A stretch of 64,000 bases of DNA from Syntrophaceae bacterium (GTDB lineage: Bacteria > Desulfobacterota > Syntrophia > Syntrophales > Smithellaceae): the NCBI GenBank assembly GCA_018436925.1, contig JAHDKI010000001.1:124001-188000 (forward strand). The letters are read 5' to 3'. Position numbers and translations under genes: made by a program. Positions 33,006-42,769 of this stretch are shown piece by piece; position 1 is the stretch's first letter, and the number at the start of each line of letters is the position of its first letter. The notes below the pieces were generated by a model. The model saw nothing but the letters and a program-made list of their open reading frames with translations, was not told the origin of the DNA and made no database searches.

Positions 33006-33545
33006 ATGGACCAGACTGTCTATACAGGCTTGCTTAAAACCCGTAACGGCGTCTCTTTTATTCAAGAGGCGGACGGGCGAAGATCCCTCGAAGGCGAAAT
33101 AATCTGGAGCGGCTACCTTGCGCATTTCAGCGGCAAAAACGTATTCGCCCGCAAACTGCCGCACAACGATTACGAAACGGGCCGGCCCATTGTTCTGATG
33201 TGGCCCTGCGATCCTGAGCCTGCGGAGTCTTTTGTCGAGCTGTATTTCAACGAGCGACTGGTGAAATACCCGATTTCGCTTCTGGGGCATCTGGCCGTGA
33301 ATGTCGATGGAGAAATCTTCAACTTTTCGCATCTGATGAATGAAAATGAGGTTCTGCGGCCTGAGGATTACTTTTACCGTCCGGCGCTGGGGGAGTTTGC
33401 CCCGCATCCGGTTTCGGGGAAGGCCGATCTTGATGATCCGGAAAAACCTTATTATGACAAGTTCGGCCGGCGGTTCATGCGGACCGTCCATGTTCTCAGG
33501 ATTCTCGGTCTTAATGCCCGCGCTTGCGGAAATCTTTCACGATGA
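33006..33545 (+). CDS. 5' part of a frameshifted gene (DUF4105-like?)
   Basis: 179-codon frame from ATG 33006 (GGTGAAG upstream). Readable features are G-H-L-A-V-N-V-D-G-E-I-F-N-F-S-H, like the N-terminal block of permuted papain-fold (DUF4105/NlpC-like) proteins, and E-D-Y-F-Y-R-P-A-L-G-E-F. After about residue 168 the sequence stops being protein-like (N-A-R-A-C-G-N-L-S-R) while the +1 frame continues with well-formed sequence. The frames join if one base is skipped near 33510-33515. This is a probable frameshift in the genome or read. Family call is tentative. Confidence 0.55.
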   Translation: MDQTVYTGLLKTRNGVSFIQEADGRRSLEGEIIWSGYLAHFSGKNVFARKLPHNDYETGRPIVLMWPCDPEPAESFVELYFNERLVKYPISLLGHLAVNVDGEIFNFSHLMNENEVLRPEDYFYRPALGEFAPHPVSGKADLDDPEKPYYDKFGRRFMRTVHVLRILGLNARACGNLSR

Positions 33546-33885
33546 ACTCGAAGCCGTCAGGCGCTTTCCCCGAAATCCGGAAAAAGCGCAACACTATGCA
33601 GGCTTCAATGTCTTTACGCGAAGCTGTGCTTCGATCATTCGGGATGGATTCCGGAAAGCGGGCTTTCAGAAAATCCGCGGCGTCTTCCCCCGGGATCTCT
33701 TCGTACGCACCGCGGATTTCTTCATGAATGAGGCAAACGATCCATCGATTCGGGTCTTTCTTTTAAAGCTTCACCAGCTGTCTGTTATCGAAGCGCCGCA
33801 AAGCGCGATGCCGCCGCTTATGAATCCTTTAAATCGTTTTCGTTTCCTGCGCCTGAAGGAGTTGAGGGGGGATGACCAAAAATAA
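33514..33885 (+). CDS. 3' part of the frameshifted gene
   Basis: 123 codons from ATG 33514 in the +1 frame relative to the 33006 reading. It begins M-P-A-L-A-E-I-F-H-D-E-L-E and contains F-N-V-F-T-R-S-C-A-S-I-I-R-D, a Cys motif like the nucleophile block of DUF4105/permuted papain-fold proteins. This completes the His-side block found in the upstream frame. It could be translated separately through the overlap, but no ribosome site is visible. Reading both as one broken gene is the simpler view. Confidence 0.5.
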   Translation: MPALAEIFHDELEAVRRFPRNPEKAQHYAGFNVFTRSCASIIRDGFRKAGFQKIRGVFPRDLFVRTADFFMNEANDPSIRVFLLKLHQLSVIEAPQSAMPPLMNPLNRFRFLRLKELRGDDQK

Positions 33886-33945
33886 TGAAGGAGAGAATCC
33901 GCAAAGCTGAGATCTTGTTAATCTTTTCACAGGAGAGTTGAAGTC

Positions 33946-34950
33946 ATGGTTATCAACAGACATCGACTGCTTAGAGCAGCCGGCCTTTTTAAAAGAAAAA
34001 TTTTAACGGACTATAATCCGAAAACGGGCCGAAGCCTTCTGGACGGTCCCCGAGGGGTTCAGATCCAGACGATTGACGCGTGTAACGGATCATGTGCCTG
34101 TTGTCCCAAAACCGGACGATCTCATAAACAGCCGAAGGATTCGATGGACGAGCATCTTTATATCAAAGTGATCGACGAACTCAGCCGCATTCAATCGTTA
34201 AAAACCGTCGCACTCATGCTGCAAAACGAACCCTTGATGGACGAGAGTCTTGCCGAGCGCGTTCGACAGGCCAGAACGAGGCTCAGGAAGTCGGTTCGCA
34301 TTTATATCGTGACAAACGGTATGCTTTTGAGTCCGTCTGTGGCGAAAGACCTCTTTGGCGCCGGGCTCAGTCACGTGGAAATCAGTCTCGACGCACTGAC
34401 CGAAGCCACATTCAAGCGCGTGCGCGCCGGTCTTGACTATGATCTGATCATGGAGAACACGCGCGCTTTGGTCGCTCGGACCGGGCCGCGAAAAACAATT
34501 GTACGTTTTCTGATCCAGAAGGATAATGCTCATGAACAAAAAGCGTTTAACACCTACTGGGTTCAAAAAGGCGCGCGGGTAATGTTTCAGGACATGACCA
34601 ATCGTGCCGGAGCGCTCAGTCGATACCCGTCGCTGTGCCCTGATTTGGGCCCGGATTTATTCGCCCGCATCGAGAAGATCGCGCGGCGAGGCCTGCCTTG
34701 CGTTTCCGGACCCTTTGACCGCCTCAATGTTCTGAGCGACGGGCGCGTGCTGGCCTGCTGTCAGGATTGGCGATCTGACTTCATGCTGGGCGATATTTCC
34801 AGACAATCTCTGGCCGAAATCTGGACGGGTGAGCCGGCCGCCGTTTGCCGCGACATGCTTTGGCATGGACAATTTGAAAAAAGCACACTTTGCGCGGCCT
34901 GTTCAATGCGTTTGGAGTATCCCGGGAAAAGGGCGCACAGAAAGCCGTAA
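33946..34950 (+). CDS. Radical SAM/SPASM protein
   Basis: 334 aa, ATG 33946 after GGAGAG. The [4Fe-4S] motif is C-N-G-S-C-A-C-C (residues 46-53), followed by the G-M-L-L/T-N-G barrel motif and E-I-S-L-D-A. The C-terminus has a SPASM-like set (L-P-C-V-S-G-P, V-L-A-C-C-Q-D-W, T-L-C-A-A-C). Members of this group modify peptides or act in envelope sugar synthesis, where MoaA-like proteins sit beside glycosyltransferases. It stands between the broken gene and an FMN reductase fusion without tight coupling, so its substrate is not indicated. Confidence 0.85.
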   Translation: MVINRHRLLRAAGLFKRKILTDYNPKTGRSLLDGPRGVQIQTIDACNGSCACCPKTGRSHKQPKDSMDEHLYIKVIDELSRIQSLKTVALMLQNEPLMDESLAERVRQARTRLRKSVRIYIVTNGMLLSPSVAKDLFGAGLSHVEISLDALTEATFKRVRAGLDYDLIMENTRALVARTGPRKTIVRFLIQKDNAHEQKAFNTYWVQKGARVMFQDMTNRAGALSRYPSLCPDLGPDLFARIEKIARRGLPCVSGPFDRLNVLSDGRVLACCQDWRSDFMLGDISRQSLAEIWTGEPAAVCRDMLWHGQFEKSTLCAACSMRLEYPGKRAHRKP

Positions 34951-35128
34951 ATAGTCTTTAGCCCGGGTCGGGAAATGCGTTTTCGAGATTTGCCCGGCAA
35001 ACCGAAGCACCGTTTTTCTGCAGCCATTTCGGCGCTTGTGATTTTTTCAAAACAGGCGTATGGCTCGACACAGCAGGTCCGGATAAGGAAATCGTTCGAT
35101 GACCCCTTAACGCCCAAAGGAGGATGCT

Positions 35129-36202
35129 ATGAAAGTGCTTGCCGTCAATTCCGGTCCCCGTCCGGACAAGGAAAGCTACACCGTGATGTTGCTCAATCTG
35201 TTGGTCGAAGGCATGCGCGAAGCGGGCGCGGAGGTTGAGGTCGTCAATCTGCGCGAAAAAAAGATCCGCAACTGCATCGGTTGTTTCACCTGCTGGACCA
35301 AAACGCCCGGCCGGTGCCTTCATAAAGATGACATGACCCTTGAACTTTTCCCGAAATTCCTGGCCAGCGATTTGATTATTTACGCGACGCCGCTTTATTT
35401 TCACACGATCAACGCCGCGCTGGCCGCCTTCATGGAGCGCACGTTGCCCGCCGCCCTTCCTTTTTTCGAGGAAGGTGAAGATGGGAAAACTTTTCATCCG
35501 ATGCGCTATCAAGTTCCCCCCAGTGTTCTGCTTAGCGTCTGCGGATTTCCCGAGGCGTCGGAATTCGACGCGATGCTCGAGTTTTTTGAGCGCACACGGC
35601 ATGGCGAAGCGCGGCCGGTGGCCGCGATCTGCCGCGCGGGTGCGTCGCTGTTGTCCGTGCCCCAGCTTGGGGCAAAAGCCCGGGAGGTATTCGACGCGAC
35701 CAAACAAGCCGGCCGCGAGCTGGTTTACAACATGCAAATTGCGCCGGAAACGCTGGCCCGCATCACACAGCCCCTGGGGGACGCCAAGACCTTCGGGAAG
35801 ATGGGCAACATCTACTGGAAAACCTGCATCGCCGAAGGCGTGACGCCGAAAGAGTTTGACGACAAAAAAATGGTTCCCCGTCCGCAGACGCTTGATGACT
35901 TCATGTTTGTTTTTCCCTATGGCCTCAATACGTCGGCGGCAGGCGACCGGAAAGTGCGGCTTCAATTTCATTTTTCAGGAGACATAAGCGATTCCTGCTT
36001 CTTTGCCATTGAAAAAGGCCGCGCGGACGCTGAGCAGGGAACCTGCGAAAAGCCCGACCTGATTATTGAGACCCCCTTCGGCCTGTGGATGGATGTGCTC
36101 ACACGCAAGGCCGACGGCCAGAAGCTGTTTATGGACGGAAAATACAAAGTCCAGGGCGATCTGGCGCTGATGATGAAGCTGTTTCAAAAGGAGTCGGATT
36201 GA
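35129..36202 (+). CDS. FMN reductase-like flavoprotein fused to a SCP2 domain
   Basis: 357 aa with an AAAGGAGG site before ATG 35129. The first 200 residues are an NADPH-dependent FMN reductase/iron-sulfur flavoprotein fold (V-L-A-V-N-S-G-P-R, R-N-C-I-G-C-F-T-C-W-T-K-T-P-G-R-C with three cysteines for a cluster, Y-A-T-P-L-Y). The C-terminal part from about residue 250 resembles the SCP2 sterol-transfer fold (V-R-L-Q-F-H-F-S, D-L-I-I-E-T-P-F, G-L-W-M-D-V, G-K-Y-K-V-Q-G-D-L-A-L-M-M-K-L-F). SCP2 domains bind lipids or acyl-CoAs, so the protein may reduce a lipid-bound substrate. Substrate unknown. Confidence 0.82.
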   Translation: MKVLAVNSGPRPDKESYTVMLLNLLVEGMREAGAEVEVVNLREKKIRNCIGCFTCWTKTPGRCLHKDDMTLELFPKFLASDLIIYATPLYFHTINAALAAFMERTLPAALPFFEEGEDGKTFHPMRYQVPPSVLLSVCGFPEASEFDAMLEFFERTRHGEARPVAAICRAGASLLSVPQLGAKAREVFDATKQAGRELVYNMQIAPETLARITQPLGDAKTFGKMGNIYWKTCIAEGVTPKEFDDKKMVPRPQTLDDFMFVFPYGLNTSAAGDRKVRLQFHFSGDISDSCFFAIEKGRADAEQGTCEKPDLIIETPFGLWMDVLTRKADGQKLFMDGKYKVQGDLALMMKLFQKESD

Positions 36203-36336
36203 TGACATGAGACCCGAAAAGGGCCTGTGACCGGTCATCGTGCCCCGACGGGCTCATGACGATATCGAGAACCCATGCGCACTTGGAAACCGGGAAGCCT
36301 CCTGAGCCGATGAACACCGACTAGCGGATCGATATT

Positions 36337-38166
36337 GTGAAAACCATTTTCTTAAAATACTTACCTCCGAAGCCCGTCATCTGGCTGTTTGTCGTGTGGA
36401 TCATGCAGGCGGTGCTTTTTCTGGGTTACATTACACGTCAATACGGCGGCAGTCTTCTGGGCTTTTTGATGCATCTGGCCCTGGTGTTCTCGCTGCTGGT
36501 GGTTTGTCTTACACCCTTTACCTTCACAAAGGCGCAAGCCGTTTCCCTGGTTGTGAGGCGGGGAATCCTGGCTTTGGTTATGGGCAGTCTGCATAGCCTG
36601 ATGCTGGGCTTTTACACGCTGGACTTATTGGGTCACCGGAGCTGGAGCGGACCCTTTACACTGGAACTTCTGCGCGTCTATGCGGGTCAGATCAAAGTGC
36701 TTTTGGATCTGTATGGACTTCCTTTTTTCCGGACTGTTACAGTTGTCGTTACCGGGTGGTTCCTGATGGTCAGCACCTATTATATCGTTGGCCGATCCCT
36801 GGTGATATCGCTCGATTCCCACCTCCTGCGCCGGAAACAACCTCATTTTATGTGGCGCAGTATGGCCATCGGTAGCCTGGCCTTGCTGCTTTGCCTGTAT
36901 GCGTTGACCCGGCCGGCCTGGGTATTCACAGAGCCGCTTCATGCCGCAGCGATGAACAGTCATGGTTTCCTGCGTCAGGCGCCGCAGGGACTATTTATGA
37001 GCAAAAACCTGAACGATTCAAAACAAAGGAGCCAATGCCCGTCCGGCTCGCAAAAAATCAACCCTCGTCTTCTGGTTCTGATTGTTGTTGACGCGTTGCG
37101 CAGCGACCTGATGGAGGTGTATGGAGCGCCTGAAGAGAATACGCCTTTCTTGTCCGGATTGCATCGTCAAGGGAAACTCCGTCGTATTGACAACGCCTAC
37201 TCCATCTGCACGACATCTTTTTGCGGCATCATTGGAACGCTTTCATCCAAATATTGGCATCAATTGAATGAACCCCCGGCAAATCTTGCCGATGTTCTGA
37301 AATGCTACGGTTATGAAACCCGCTTTCTTCTAAGCGGCGATCATGAAAACTTTTTCGGCATTCGTGATGTGTTCGGGAAGAATATTGATCTTTACCGCGA
37401 CGGTTCGTTTGCGTCCTCGGAATATGTCAATGATGATCGCCTGGTTTTGAAATGGATTGGCGAGCAGGATTGGAAATCCGAGCGCGCTGTTTTTCTTTAT
37501 GCGCACCTGATGTCCGTGCATTCCATCGGACTTCGGGATCCTCGCTTTAGAAAATGGCTGCCCGACAAAGAGAGAGATTATTTAAAGTTGAGCCGAACGC
37601 CCCGCTCTTACCGCAACAATTACCATAACGGCATTCTGCAGGCGGATCATACCATTGAGCAAATATTTCAAATTCTGAACGGGCAGGGGGTGCTTGACGA
37701 GGCGTTGGTTGTGATTACGGCCGATCACGGTGAGCATTTGGGTGAAGGAGGCCGATTCGGCCACGGCGGGAAACCCTGGGAGCAGGTGGTGCGAATTCCC
37801 GTACTGATCTATGACGGACAAGGCGCCGACTATCCCGAACGAGCGCTGGTCAGTCAGGTGGATATCGCCCCCACCTTCCTGCACGCTATCGGCGCCCCGA
37901 TTCCCGCCGATTGGTCCGGCATTGCCCTTCAAGTTCCATCATCGCGAGATTCGGTCTATGTTGCTGCCTATGAGAGCTCCGGGGTTGTGGCGGATAGGGC
38001 AGGCAGGCGCTATAAATACCTTCAAAACCGGAAAAACGGCGATGAAGAGCTTTTTGACCTGACGGCCCCGAATGCGGAATCGGTGAACCTGGCGACAAAG
38101 CTGGAAAATGAGGCCGTTATCTGTTTACTGCGGGAAATGAATGTTGCGGCAAACCATTCGAACTGA
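36337..38166 (+). CDS. Inner-membrane sulfatase-superfamily protein
   Basis: 609 aa starting at GTG 36337. Five hydrophobic helices (about residues 10-190) are followed by an alkaline-phosphatase/sulfatase domain facing the periplasm: V-V-D-A-L-R-S-D-L-M-E-V-Y-G with the first metal-binding Asp, I-C-T-T-S-F at the nucleophile position (Thr or Ser, since the formylglycine motif CxPxR is missing) and T-A-D-H-G-E-H-L-G-E-G-G-R-F-G-H. This layout is that of LtaS, EptA and PbgA-type phosphoglycerol or phosphoethanolamine transferases, so it likely modifies an envelope glycan or lipid. Its stop lies three bases from the opposite-strand NDH-2 stop. Confidence 0.85.
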   Translation: MKTIFLKYLPPKPVIWLFVVWIMQAVLFLGYITRQYGGSLLGFLMHLALVFSLLVVCLTPFTFTKAQAVSLVVRRGILALVMGSLHSLMLGFYTLDLLGHRSWSGPFTLELLRVYAGQIKVLLDLYGLPFFRTVTVVVTGWFLMVSTYYIVGRSLVISLDSHLLRRKQPHFMWRSMAIGSLALLLCLYALTRPAWVFTEPLHAAAMNSHGFLRQAPQGLFMSKNLNDSKQRSQCPSGSQKINPRLLVLIVVDALRSDLMEVYGAPEENTPFLSGLHRQGKLRRIDNAYSICTTSFCGIIGTLSSKYWHQLNEPPANLADVLKCYGYETRFLLSGDHENFFGIRDVFGKNIDLYRDGSFASSEYVNDDRLVLKWIGEQDWKSERAVFLYAHLMSVHSIGLRDPRFRKWLPDKERDYLKLSRTPRSYRNNYHNGILQADHTIEQIFQILNGQGVLDEALVVITADHGEHLGEGGRFGHGGKPWEQVVRIPVLIYDGQGADYPERALVSQVDIAPTFLHAIGAPIPADWSGIALQVPSSRDSVYVAAYESSGVVADRAGRRYKYLQNRKNGDEELFDLTAPNAESVNLATKLENEAVICLLREMNVAANHSN

Positions 38167-38169
38167 ACA

Positions 38170-39492
38170 TTACTTTTCTTCCGGCGCGCAAGAACAGGCC
38201 TTCGATCCTGAGGGCATATTGGACGGAAAGACGTAGCGCACGGCGCGTTCGTAGAGCAGATAATCCCACGCCCAGTTGGTGAGCACCATGATGCGGTTGC
38301 GAAAGCCGATCAGGTTGGCCAGATGAATCACCAGCCACAGCACCCAGGCGAAAAATCCTTTGAAGGTTTTCTTTCCGATGGCGACGCCCGCCGCCTTGCG
38401 GCCGATGGCGATCATAGATCCGCGATCGGCGTATCGGAAAGGTTTGGGCGATTGTCCGGCGAGCTGACGCAGAATATTTTGGGCGGCTCTCACGCCGGAC
38501 TGAATGGCGACCTGAGCGACCATGGGCAAGACGCGTGTGTCTTCCTGAATGGAAGCCAGATCGCCGATGACGTAAATGCGCTCGTCGTTCCCGATTTGCA
38601 GCGTATCGCGCACGCTGACGCGTCCGTCGCGTTCGACCGCGATGCCGGAATCGGCTGCCAGCGCCTCTCCGCGGACGCCCGCCGTCCAGACGACGGTGTT
38701 TGTCGCGATCGCCTCCCCGTTTTGCAAAAGCGCGCGTTCGGGCGTCACTTGGGCCACCGCCGTTTTCAGGCGTACGTCCACGCCCATCTTGCGCAACTGT
38801 GCCGCCGTGTAATCGCGGAGATTATCCGGCATGGGGCCGACCAGCTGCGGGGCCGCTTCAAGAAGCAGGATGCGGACGTCATGGAAGTCAATGCCCGGGT
38901 AGTCGCGGACCAGCGGCCCGGAAATCAGTTCGGCCAAGGCGCCCGAATACTCCACGCCGGTGGCGCCGCCGCCCACGATCACAAACGTCAGAAGTGCGCG
39001 CTTTTTGTCCGGGTCCGGTTCGCGCGAGGCGGCTTCGAAACAGCAGATGATATGATTTTTCAGCGCGACGGCCTCTTCCAGGGTTTTGAGGAAATAGGCG
39101 TTCTCCTCGACGCCCGGCACGCCGAAGGTGGACGTGACGCTTCCGGTGGCGATAATCAGATAGTCATAGGGAATGATTCCGCCGTCGGTTTCGACTGTCT
39201 GATTTTGCGCGTCGATCGAGCGGGCGTGCGCCAGAAGAAAATCCACGTTCGGCATTTTCCAGAAAACACTGCGCACGGGATAGGCGATGTCTTCCGCGTC
39301 GAGTTCCGCCGCCGCCACCTGATACAGAAGCGCTAAAAAGGTGTGGTAGTTGTTGCGGTCGATCACCAGGACATCCACCGGAGCGCGCGCAAGCGTCCGG
39401 GCGGCCCACAGGCCGCCGAAACCCGCGCCGATGATGACGACCCTGGGTTTTGAACTTTGAATATCCATCATCCCCTCAATAGGAATTCGCAT
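38170..39492 (-). CDS. ndh: Type II NADH:quinone dehydrogenase (NDH-2)
   Basis: 440 aa from ATG 39492, whose upstream GGGGG is better placed than that of later ATGs. The FAD motif is V-V-I-I-G-A-G-F-G-G-L-W-A-A-R and the NAD motif V-I-V-G-G-G-A-T-G-V-E-Y-S-G. R-N-N-Y-H-T-F-L-A-L-L-Y-Q-V-A-A and A-T-G-S match NDH-2. The C-terminal part (F-F-A-W-V-L-W-L-V-I-H-L-A-N-L-I-G-F) is the membrane-binding amphipathic region. It oxidises NADH and reduces menaquinone without pumping protons. It is 40 bases downstream of Lon on the same strand. Confidence 0.92.
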   Translation of the reverse strand: MRIPIEGMMDIQSSKPRVVIIGAGFGGLWAARTLARAPVDVLVIDRNNYHTFLALLYQVAAAELDAEDIAYPVRSVFWKMPNVDFLLAHARSIDAQNQTVETDGGIIPYDYLIIATGSVTSTFGVPGVEENAYFLKTLEEAVALKNHIICCFEAASREPDPDKKRALLTFVIVGGGATGVEYSGALAELISGPLVRDYPGIDFHDVRILLLEAAPQLVGPMPDNLRDYTAAQLRKMGVDVRLKTAVAQVTPERALLQNGEAIATNTVVWTAGVRGEALAADSGIAVERDGRVSVRDTLQIGNDERIYVIGDLASIQEDTRVLPMVAQVAIQSGVRAAQNILRQLAGQSPKPFRYADRGSMIAIGRKAAGVAIGKKTFKGFFAWVLWLVIHLANLIGFRNRIMVLTNWAWDYLLYERAVRYVFPSNMPSGSKACSCAPEEK

Positions 39493-39534
39493 GATGCCCC
39501 CTGCCGGCGCTGGTCGTTGCACCATGCTTCTTTA

Positions 39535-42009
39535 TTATCTTTTTGAAACTTTACGGTTTTGAAGGTTTCTTGTTTTCTTCACCACGGGCCTTGCGTTTCC
39601 GGTCTTTATTACCTTTTTCTTTGCCGGCTTCCTGATCGCTTTACCGGCCGCCTTTTCTTTGGCCGGCTCCAGCGCGATCTTTAAAACGTCCATCATGTCG
39701 CCCACAAAATGGAAGGTGACGCCTTTCTGGACGTTGGCCGGAATGTCATCAATATCTTTTTTGTTCCAGGCCGGCAAAATAATCGTTTTGATGCCCGCCC
39801 GATAGGCCGCCAGCACTTTGTCCTTGATGCCGCCCACGGGCAGCACCGCTCCGCGCAGCGTGATTTCTCCGGTCATGGCCAGTTTCTTCTTTACTTTACG
39901 GCCGGTCAGAAGCGAGGTCAACGCGGTCAGCATGGTGACGCCCGCAGAAGGGCCGTCCTTGGGCGTGGCGCCCGCCGGCACATGGATGTGAATGTCGCGC
40001 TCCTCGAAGAAGTCCGGATCGACGCCGAGTTCTCTGGCGTTGGTGCGGATGAAACTCATGGCCGCGGCGACCGATTCTTTCATCACGTCGCCCAGCTGAC
40101 CGGTGAGCGTCAGCCCTTTTTTGCCCTTCATGGCGGTGGCTTCGATGAAGAGCATATCGCCGCCTACCGGCGTCCAGGCCAGTCCAATGGCGATGCCGGG
40201 CTTGGTGATCCGCGCGTCGATATCGGTCGGAACGCGCACGGCGCCCAGATATTTTGAAATATCCTTTTCCGTCAACGTTTTGGACGTAATGGACCCTTCG
40301 GCAATTTGCGCCGCCACGCCGCGGCAGGCGTTGGCGATTTCGCGTTCCAGATTGCGCACACCCGCCTCGCGCGTGTAGCCGGTGATGACGGCGGACAACG
40401 CTCCGGGGGTCAGCTTGAACTGCGATGCGGTCAGACCGTTTTCTTTGAGCTGCCGGGGAATCAAATACTTCTGCGCGATCTTCATCTTTTCTTCCTGCGT
40501 GTAGCCGGTCAGTTCAATGACTTCCAGGCGGTCCAGAAGCGCAGGCGGAATCGTGTCGAGCATGTTGGCCGTGGCGATAAACAGAACCTTCGACAGATCG
40601 AACGGCACATCGAGGTAGTGGTCCGTAAACGTGTTATTCTGCTGCGGATCGAGCACTTCCAGAAGCGCCGATGAGGGATCGCCGCGGAAATCGCTGCCGA
40701 GTTTATCGATTTCGTCGAGCATGAACACGGGATTGTTGGATTCCGCGCGCCGCAGTCCCTGAATGATCCGGCCCGGCAGTGCGCCGATGTATGTGCGGCG
40801 GTGTCCCCGGATTTCCGCTTCGTCGCGAACGCCGCCCAGCGCGATGCGCCAGAATTTGCGCCCCAGCGACCGGGCGATGGAATGCCCCAGCGAGGTCTTG
40901 CCGGTGCCCGGAGGCCCCACAAAGCACAGAATCGGTCCTTTTGAATCGGGTTTGAGCTTGCGCACGGCCAGATACTCGATGATGCGTTTTTTCGGTTTGG
41001 CCAGGCCGTAATGATCTTCATCCAGGATTTTTCTGGCGAGCGCAATGTCCAGGTTGTCGGTGGTGGCTTCGTGCCACGGAAGCGTGGTGATCCAGTCGAG
41101 GTATGTGGAAGAGACCGTGTATTCCGCCGATGACGGATTCATGCGACTTAACCGGTCGAGTTCGCGCAGGGCTTCCTTTTTTGCTTCTTCAGGCAGATCC
41201 TTCTCTTCGATCTTTTTGCGGTACTCTTCCGTCTCCACCGCGTTTTCGTCCGATTCGCCCAACTCCTGGCGGATGGCTTTGAGCTGCTGTCGCAGATAGT
41301 ACTCGCGCTGGCTTTTATCAATGTCGTCTTTGACCTTGGTCTGGATCTTGTTGCCCAGCTCCAGCACTTCCATCTGGTGATTGACCATGCGGGTCAATTC
41401 CTTGAGACGCTTTTTCACGTCGGCGATGTCGAGCACCTTTTGTTTTTCTTCCACCGGCGCGTTGATGATGGACGTAATCAGGTCGGCCAGCGTTCCGGCT
41501 TCAGTGATCGACTTTGCCATCGGTCCGAATTCCGGCGGCAGAAAGGGCGACAGCTTCAAAATGCGGTCGAAAAGGGAAAGCAGGTTGGCCATGAGCGCTT
41601 CGGTTTCAATGTCTTTGACTTCCTTTTCTTCAATCAACTTGATGCGCGCCTGCTGATAAGGCTTGTCGTTGATGATCTCTTCAATGGAAAAGCGGCTCAC
41701 CCCCTGAAGAAGGAGCTGCGTGTGGTTTTCCGCGGTCTTGGCCATTTTGAGAATGACGGCGCAGGTGCCGACGGCGTGCAGCTCGTCCTTGGCGAACGCG
41801 TTGGCCGTTTCCGGGTCTTTTTTCGCCATGATCAGACCCACCAGGCGGTCTTTGGTCATCGCCTCGTCCACCAGTGCCGAAGCGGCGCCGGAGACTTCCA
41901 GCGGAATCATGGTTTTGGGAAACACCAGCACATTATTAAGAGGAAGGATGGGAATCACTTCCGGAATATTGAATGTATTCTTATTTTCAGAGACGTTTGT
42001 ATCCGTCAT
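39535..42009 (-). CDS. lon: ATP-dependent protease La (Lon)
   Basis: 824 aa from ATG 42009 with GGAGGT four bases upstream. It has the LonA layout: N-terminal LON substrate domain ([13 protein letters not shown]), AAA+ domain with Walker [10 protein letters not shown] and Walker B F-M-L-D-E-I-D-K, and serine protease domain with D-G-P-S-A-G-V-T-M (catalytic Ser) and its Lys about 43 residues later in L-P-V-G-G-I-K-D-K. It degrades misfolded and regulatory proteins as a hexamer. The extreme C-terminus is very basic ([14 protein letters not shown]), beyond the usual end. It follows an Hsp20 gene by 48 bases and shares its promoter. Confidence 0.97.
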   Translation of the reverse strand: MTDTNVSENKNTFNIPEVIPILPLNNVLVFPKTMIPLEVSGAASALVDEAMTKDRLVGLIMAKKDPETANAFAKDELHAVGTCAVILKMAKTAENHTQLLLQGVSRFSIEEIINDKPYQQARIKLIEEKEVKDIETEALMANLLSLFDRILKLSPFLPPEFGPMAKSITEAGTLADLITSIINAPVEEKQKVLDIADVKKRLKELTRMVNHQMEVLELGNKIQTKVKDDIDKSQREYYLRQQLKAIRQELGESDENAVETEEYRKKIEEKDLPEEAKKEALRELDRLSRMNPSSAEYTVSSTYLDWITTLPWHEATTDNLDIALARKILDEDHYGLAKPKKRIIEYLAVRKLKPDSKGPILCFVGPPGTGKTSLGHSIARSLGRKFWRIALGGVRDEAEIRGHRRTYIGALPGRIIQGLRRAESNNPVFMLDEIDKLGSDFRGDPSSALLEVLDPQQNNTFTDHYLDVPFDLSKVLFIATANMLDTIPPALLDRLEVIELTGYTQEEKMKIAQKYLIPRQLKENGLTASQFKLTPGALSAVITGYTREAGVRNLEREIANACRGVAAQIAEGSITSKTLTEKDISKYLGAVRVPTDIDARITKPGIAIGLAWTPVGGDMLFIEATAMKGKKGLTLTGQLGDVMKESVAAAMSFIRTNARELGVDPDFFEERDIHIHVPAGATPKDGPSAGVTMLTALTSLLTGRKVKKKLAMTGEITLRGAVLPVGGIKDKVLAAYRAGIKTIILPAWNKKDIDDIPANVQKGVTFHFVGDMMDVLKIALEPAKEKAAGKAIRKPAKKKVIKTGNARPVVKKTRNLQNRKVSKR

Positions 42010-42057
42010 GTTCACCTCCAGGTTGAGTTGTCGTATCCAGGTTGAATCGAAGCGCGC

Positions 42058-42495
42058 CTAATCCGTTATCACCGAAACCCGGTGCGTTTTGCCGGCCGGC
42101 AGTTTGTTCATGCGCACCGTCAGCATGCCGTCGGCATAGGAGGCCGCCGCGGACTGCGCATCCACCGGAGCGGGCAGGTTGATCACGCGTTCGAAATAAC
42201 CGTGCGGAATTTCCGCCTGGCAGTAGCGGACATTTTGCACGTAATGAATCGCCTTGCGGATGCCGGCGAGCTTCATTTTGCTGCGGTTGACTTCGATGTG
42301 CAGCTCGTCTTTGTTTAGCCCCGCCATGTCGGCCAGAACGACGATTTCTTCAGCGGATTCATACACGTCGATGTTGGGGCGCCAGACACATTCGTAATTT
42401 TTGAAAGCCGGCCGCACCAGGTGAAAGACCTGATCCACTGCTTTGTGAAACTCATCTTCAAAATGTCCGCCGAAATTAATTTTAATGTAGGTCAT
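42058..42495 (-). CDS. Hsp20/alpha-crystallin small heat-shock protein
   Basis: 145 aa. The alpha-crystallin domain begins W-R-P-N-I-D-V-Y-E-S-A-E-E-I-V-V-L-A-D-M-A-G-L and continues to Y-A-D-G-M-L-T-V-R-M, with the A-x-x-x-n-G-v-L motif (A-S-Y-A-D-G-M-L). It holds unfolding proteins for refolding, as large oligomers. The C-terminal I-x-I/V motif is represented by V-S-V-I. It is transcribed with lon from the promoter region at 42537-42684, an arrangement that supports joint heat-stress control. Confidence 0.92.
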   Translation of the reverse strand: MTYIKINFGGHFEDEFHKAVDQVFHLVRPAFKNYECVWRPNIDVYESAEEIVVLADMAGLNKDELHIEVNRSKMKLAGIRKAIHYVQNVRYCQAEIPHGYFERVINLPAPVDAQSAAASYADGMLTVRMNKLPAGKTHRVSVITD

Positions 42496-42536
42496 AGTCT
42501 GCCTTCTTCGGAATTCGGATTTTTTAACCGGAAGGA

Positions 42537-42565
42537 ATTATAGGCATTCAATCCCGCTTTGTAAA
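42537..42565 (-). promoter_or_regulatory. Sigma-70 promoter for hsp20-lon
   Basis: On the minus strand TTTACA, exactly 17 bases, TATAAT: 11 of 12 consensus positions. It ends 42 bases before ATG 42495. A perfect 12-bp palindrome (CACACATGTGTG, 42587-42598) lies about 20 bases upstream of the -35 and may be an operator. Confidence 0.75.
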
Positions 42566-42586
42566 GGCCGCCTTTGTCTGCTTGAA

Positions 42587-42598
42587 CACACATGTGTG
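42587..42598. promoter_or_regulatory. Palindrome upstream of the hsp20-lon promoter
   Basis: CACACATGTGTG is a perfect 12-base palindrome between the two hsp20-lon promoter candidates. It is possibly a regulator-binding site. No known operator consensus (such as CIRCE) is matched. Confidence 0.35.
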
Positions 42599-42656
42599 CG
42601 GCGGGAAAAAGCGAATCGGCAAAAAAAATAACTGGTTAAATGAAATAAAGTCTGCT

Positions 42657-42684
42657 ATGGGAACCCCCCGACAACGAATACAAG
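42657..42684 (-). promoter_or_regulatory. Sigma-32-like heat-shock promoter candidate
   Basis: On the minus strand CTTGTAT, 15 bases, TCCCAT, close to the sigma-32 pattern CTTGAAA-N13-15-CCCCAT. It lies upstream of the sigma-70 site and the Hsp20 gene, a context in which heat-shock sigma control is common. Confidence 0.4.
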
Positions 42685-42769
42685 CGGTATAGACACCCCT
42701 TCGGTACGATTCGCTTATTTTATTCCTTGATTTTGAAGATCTGTCGAAAACCGGAAAAGAAAGAAGATT

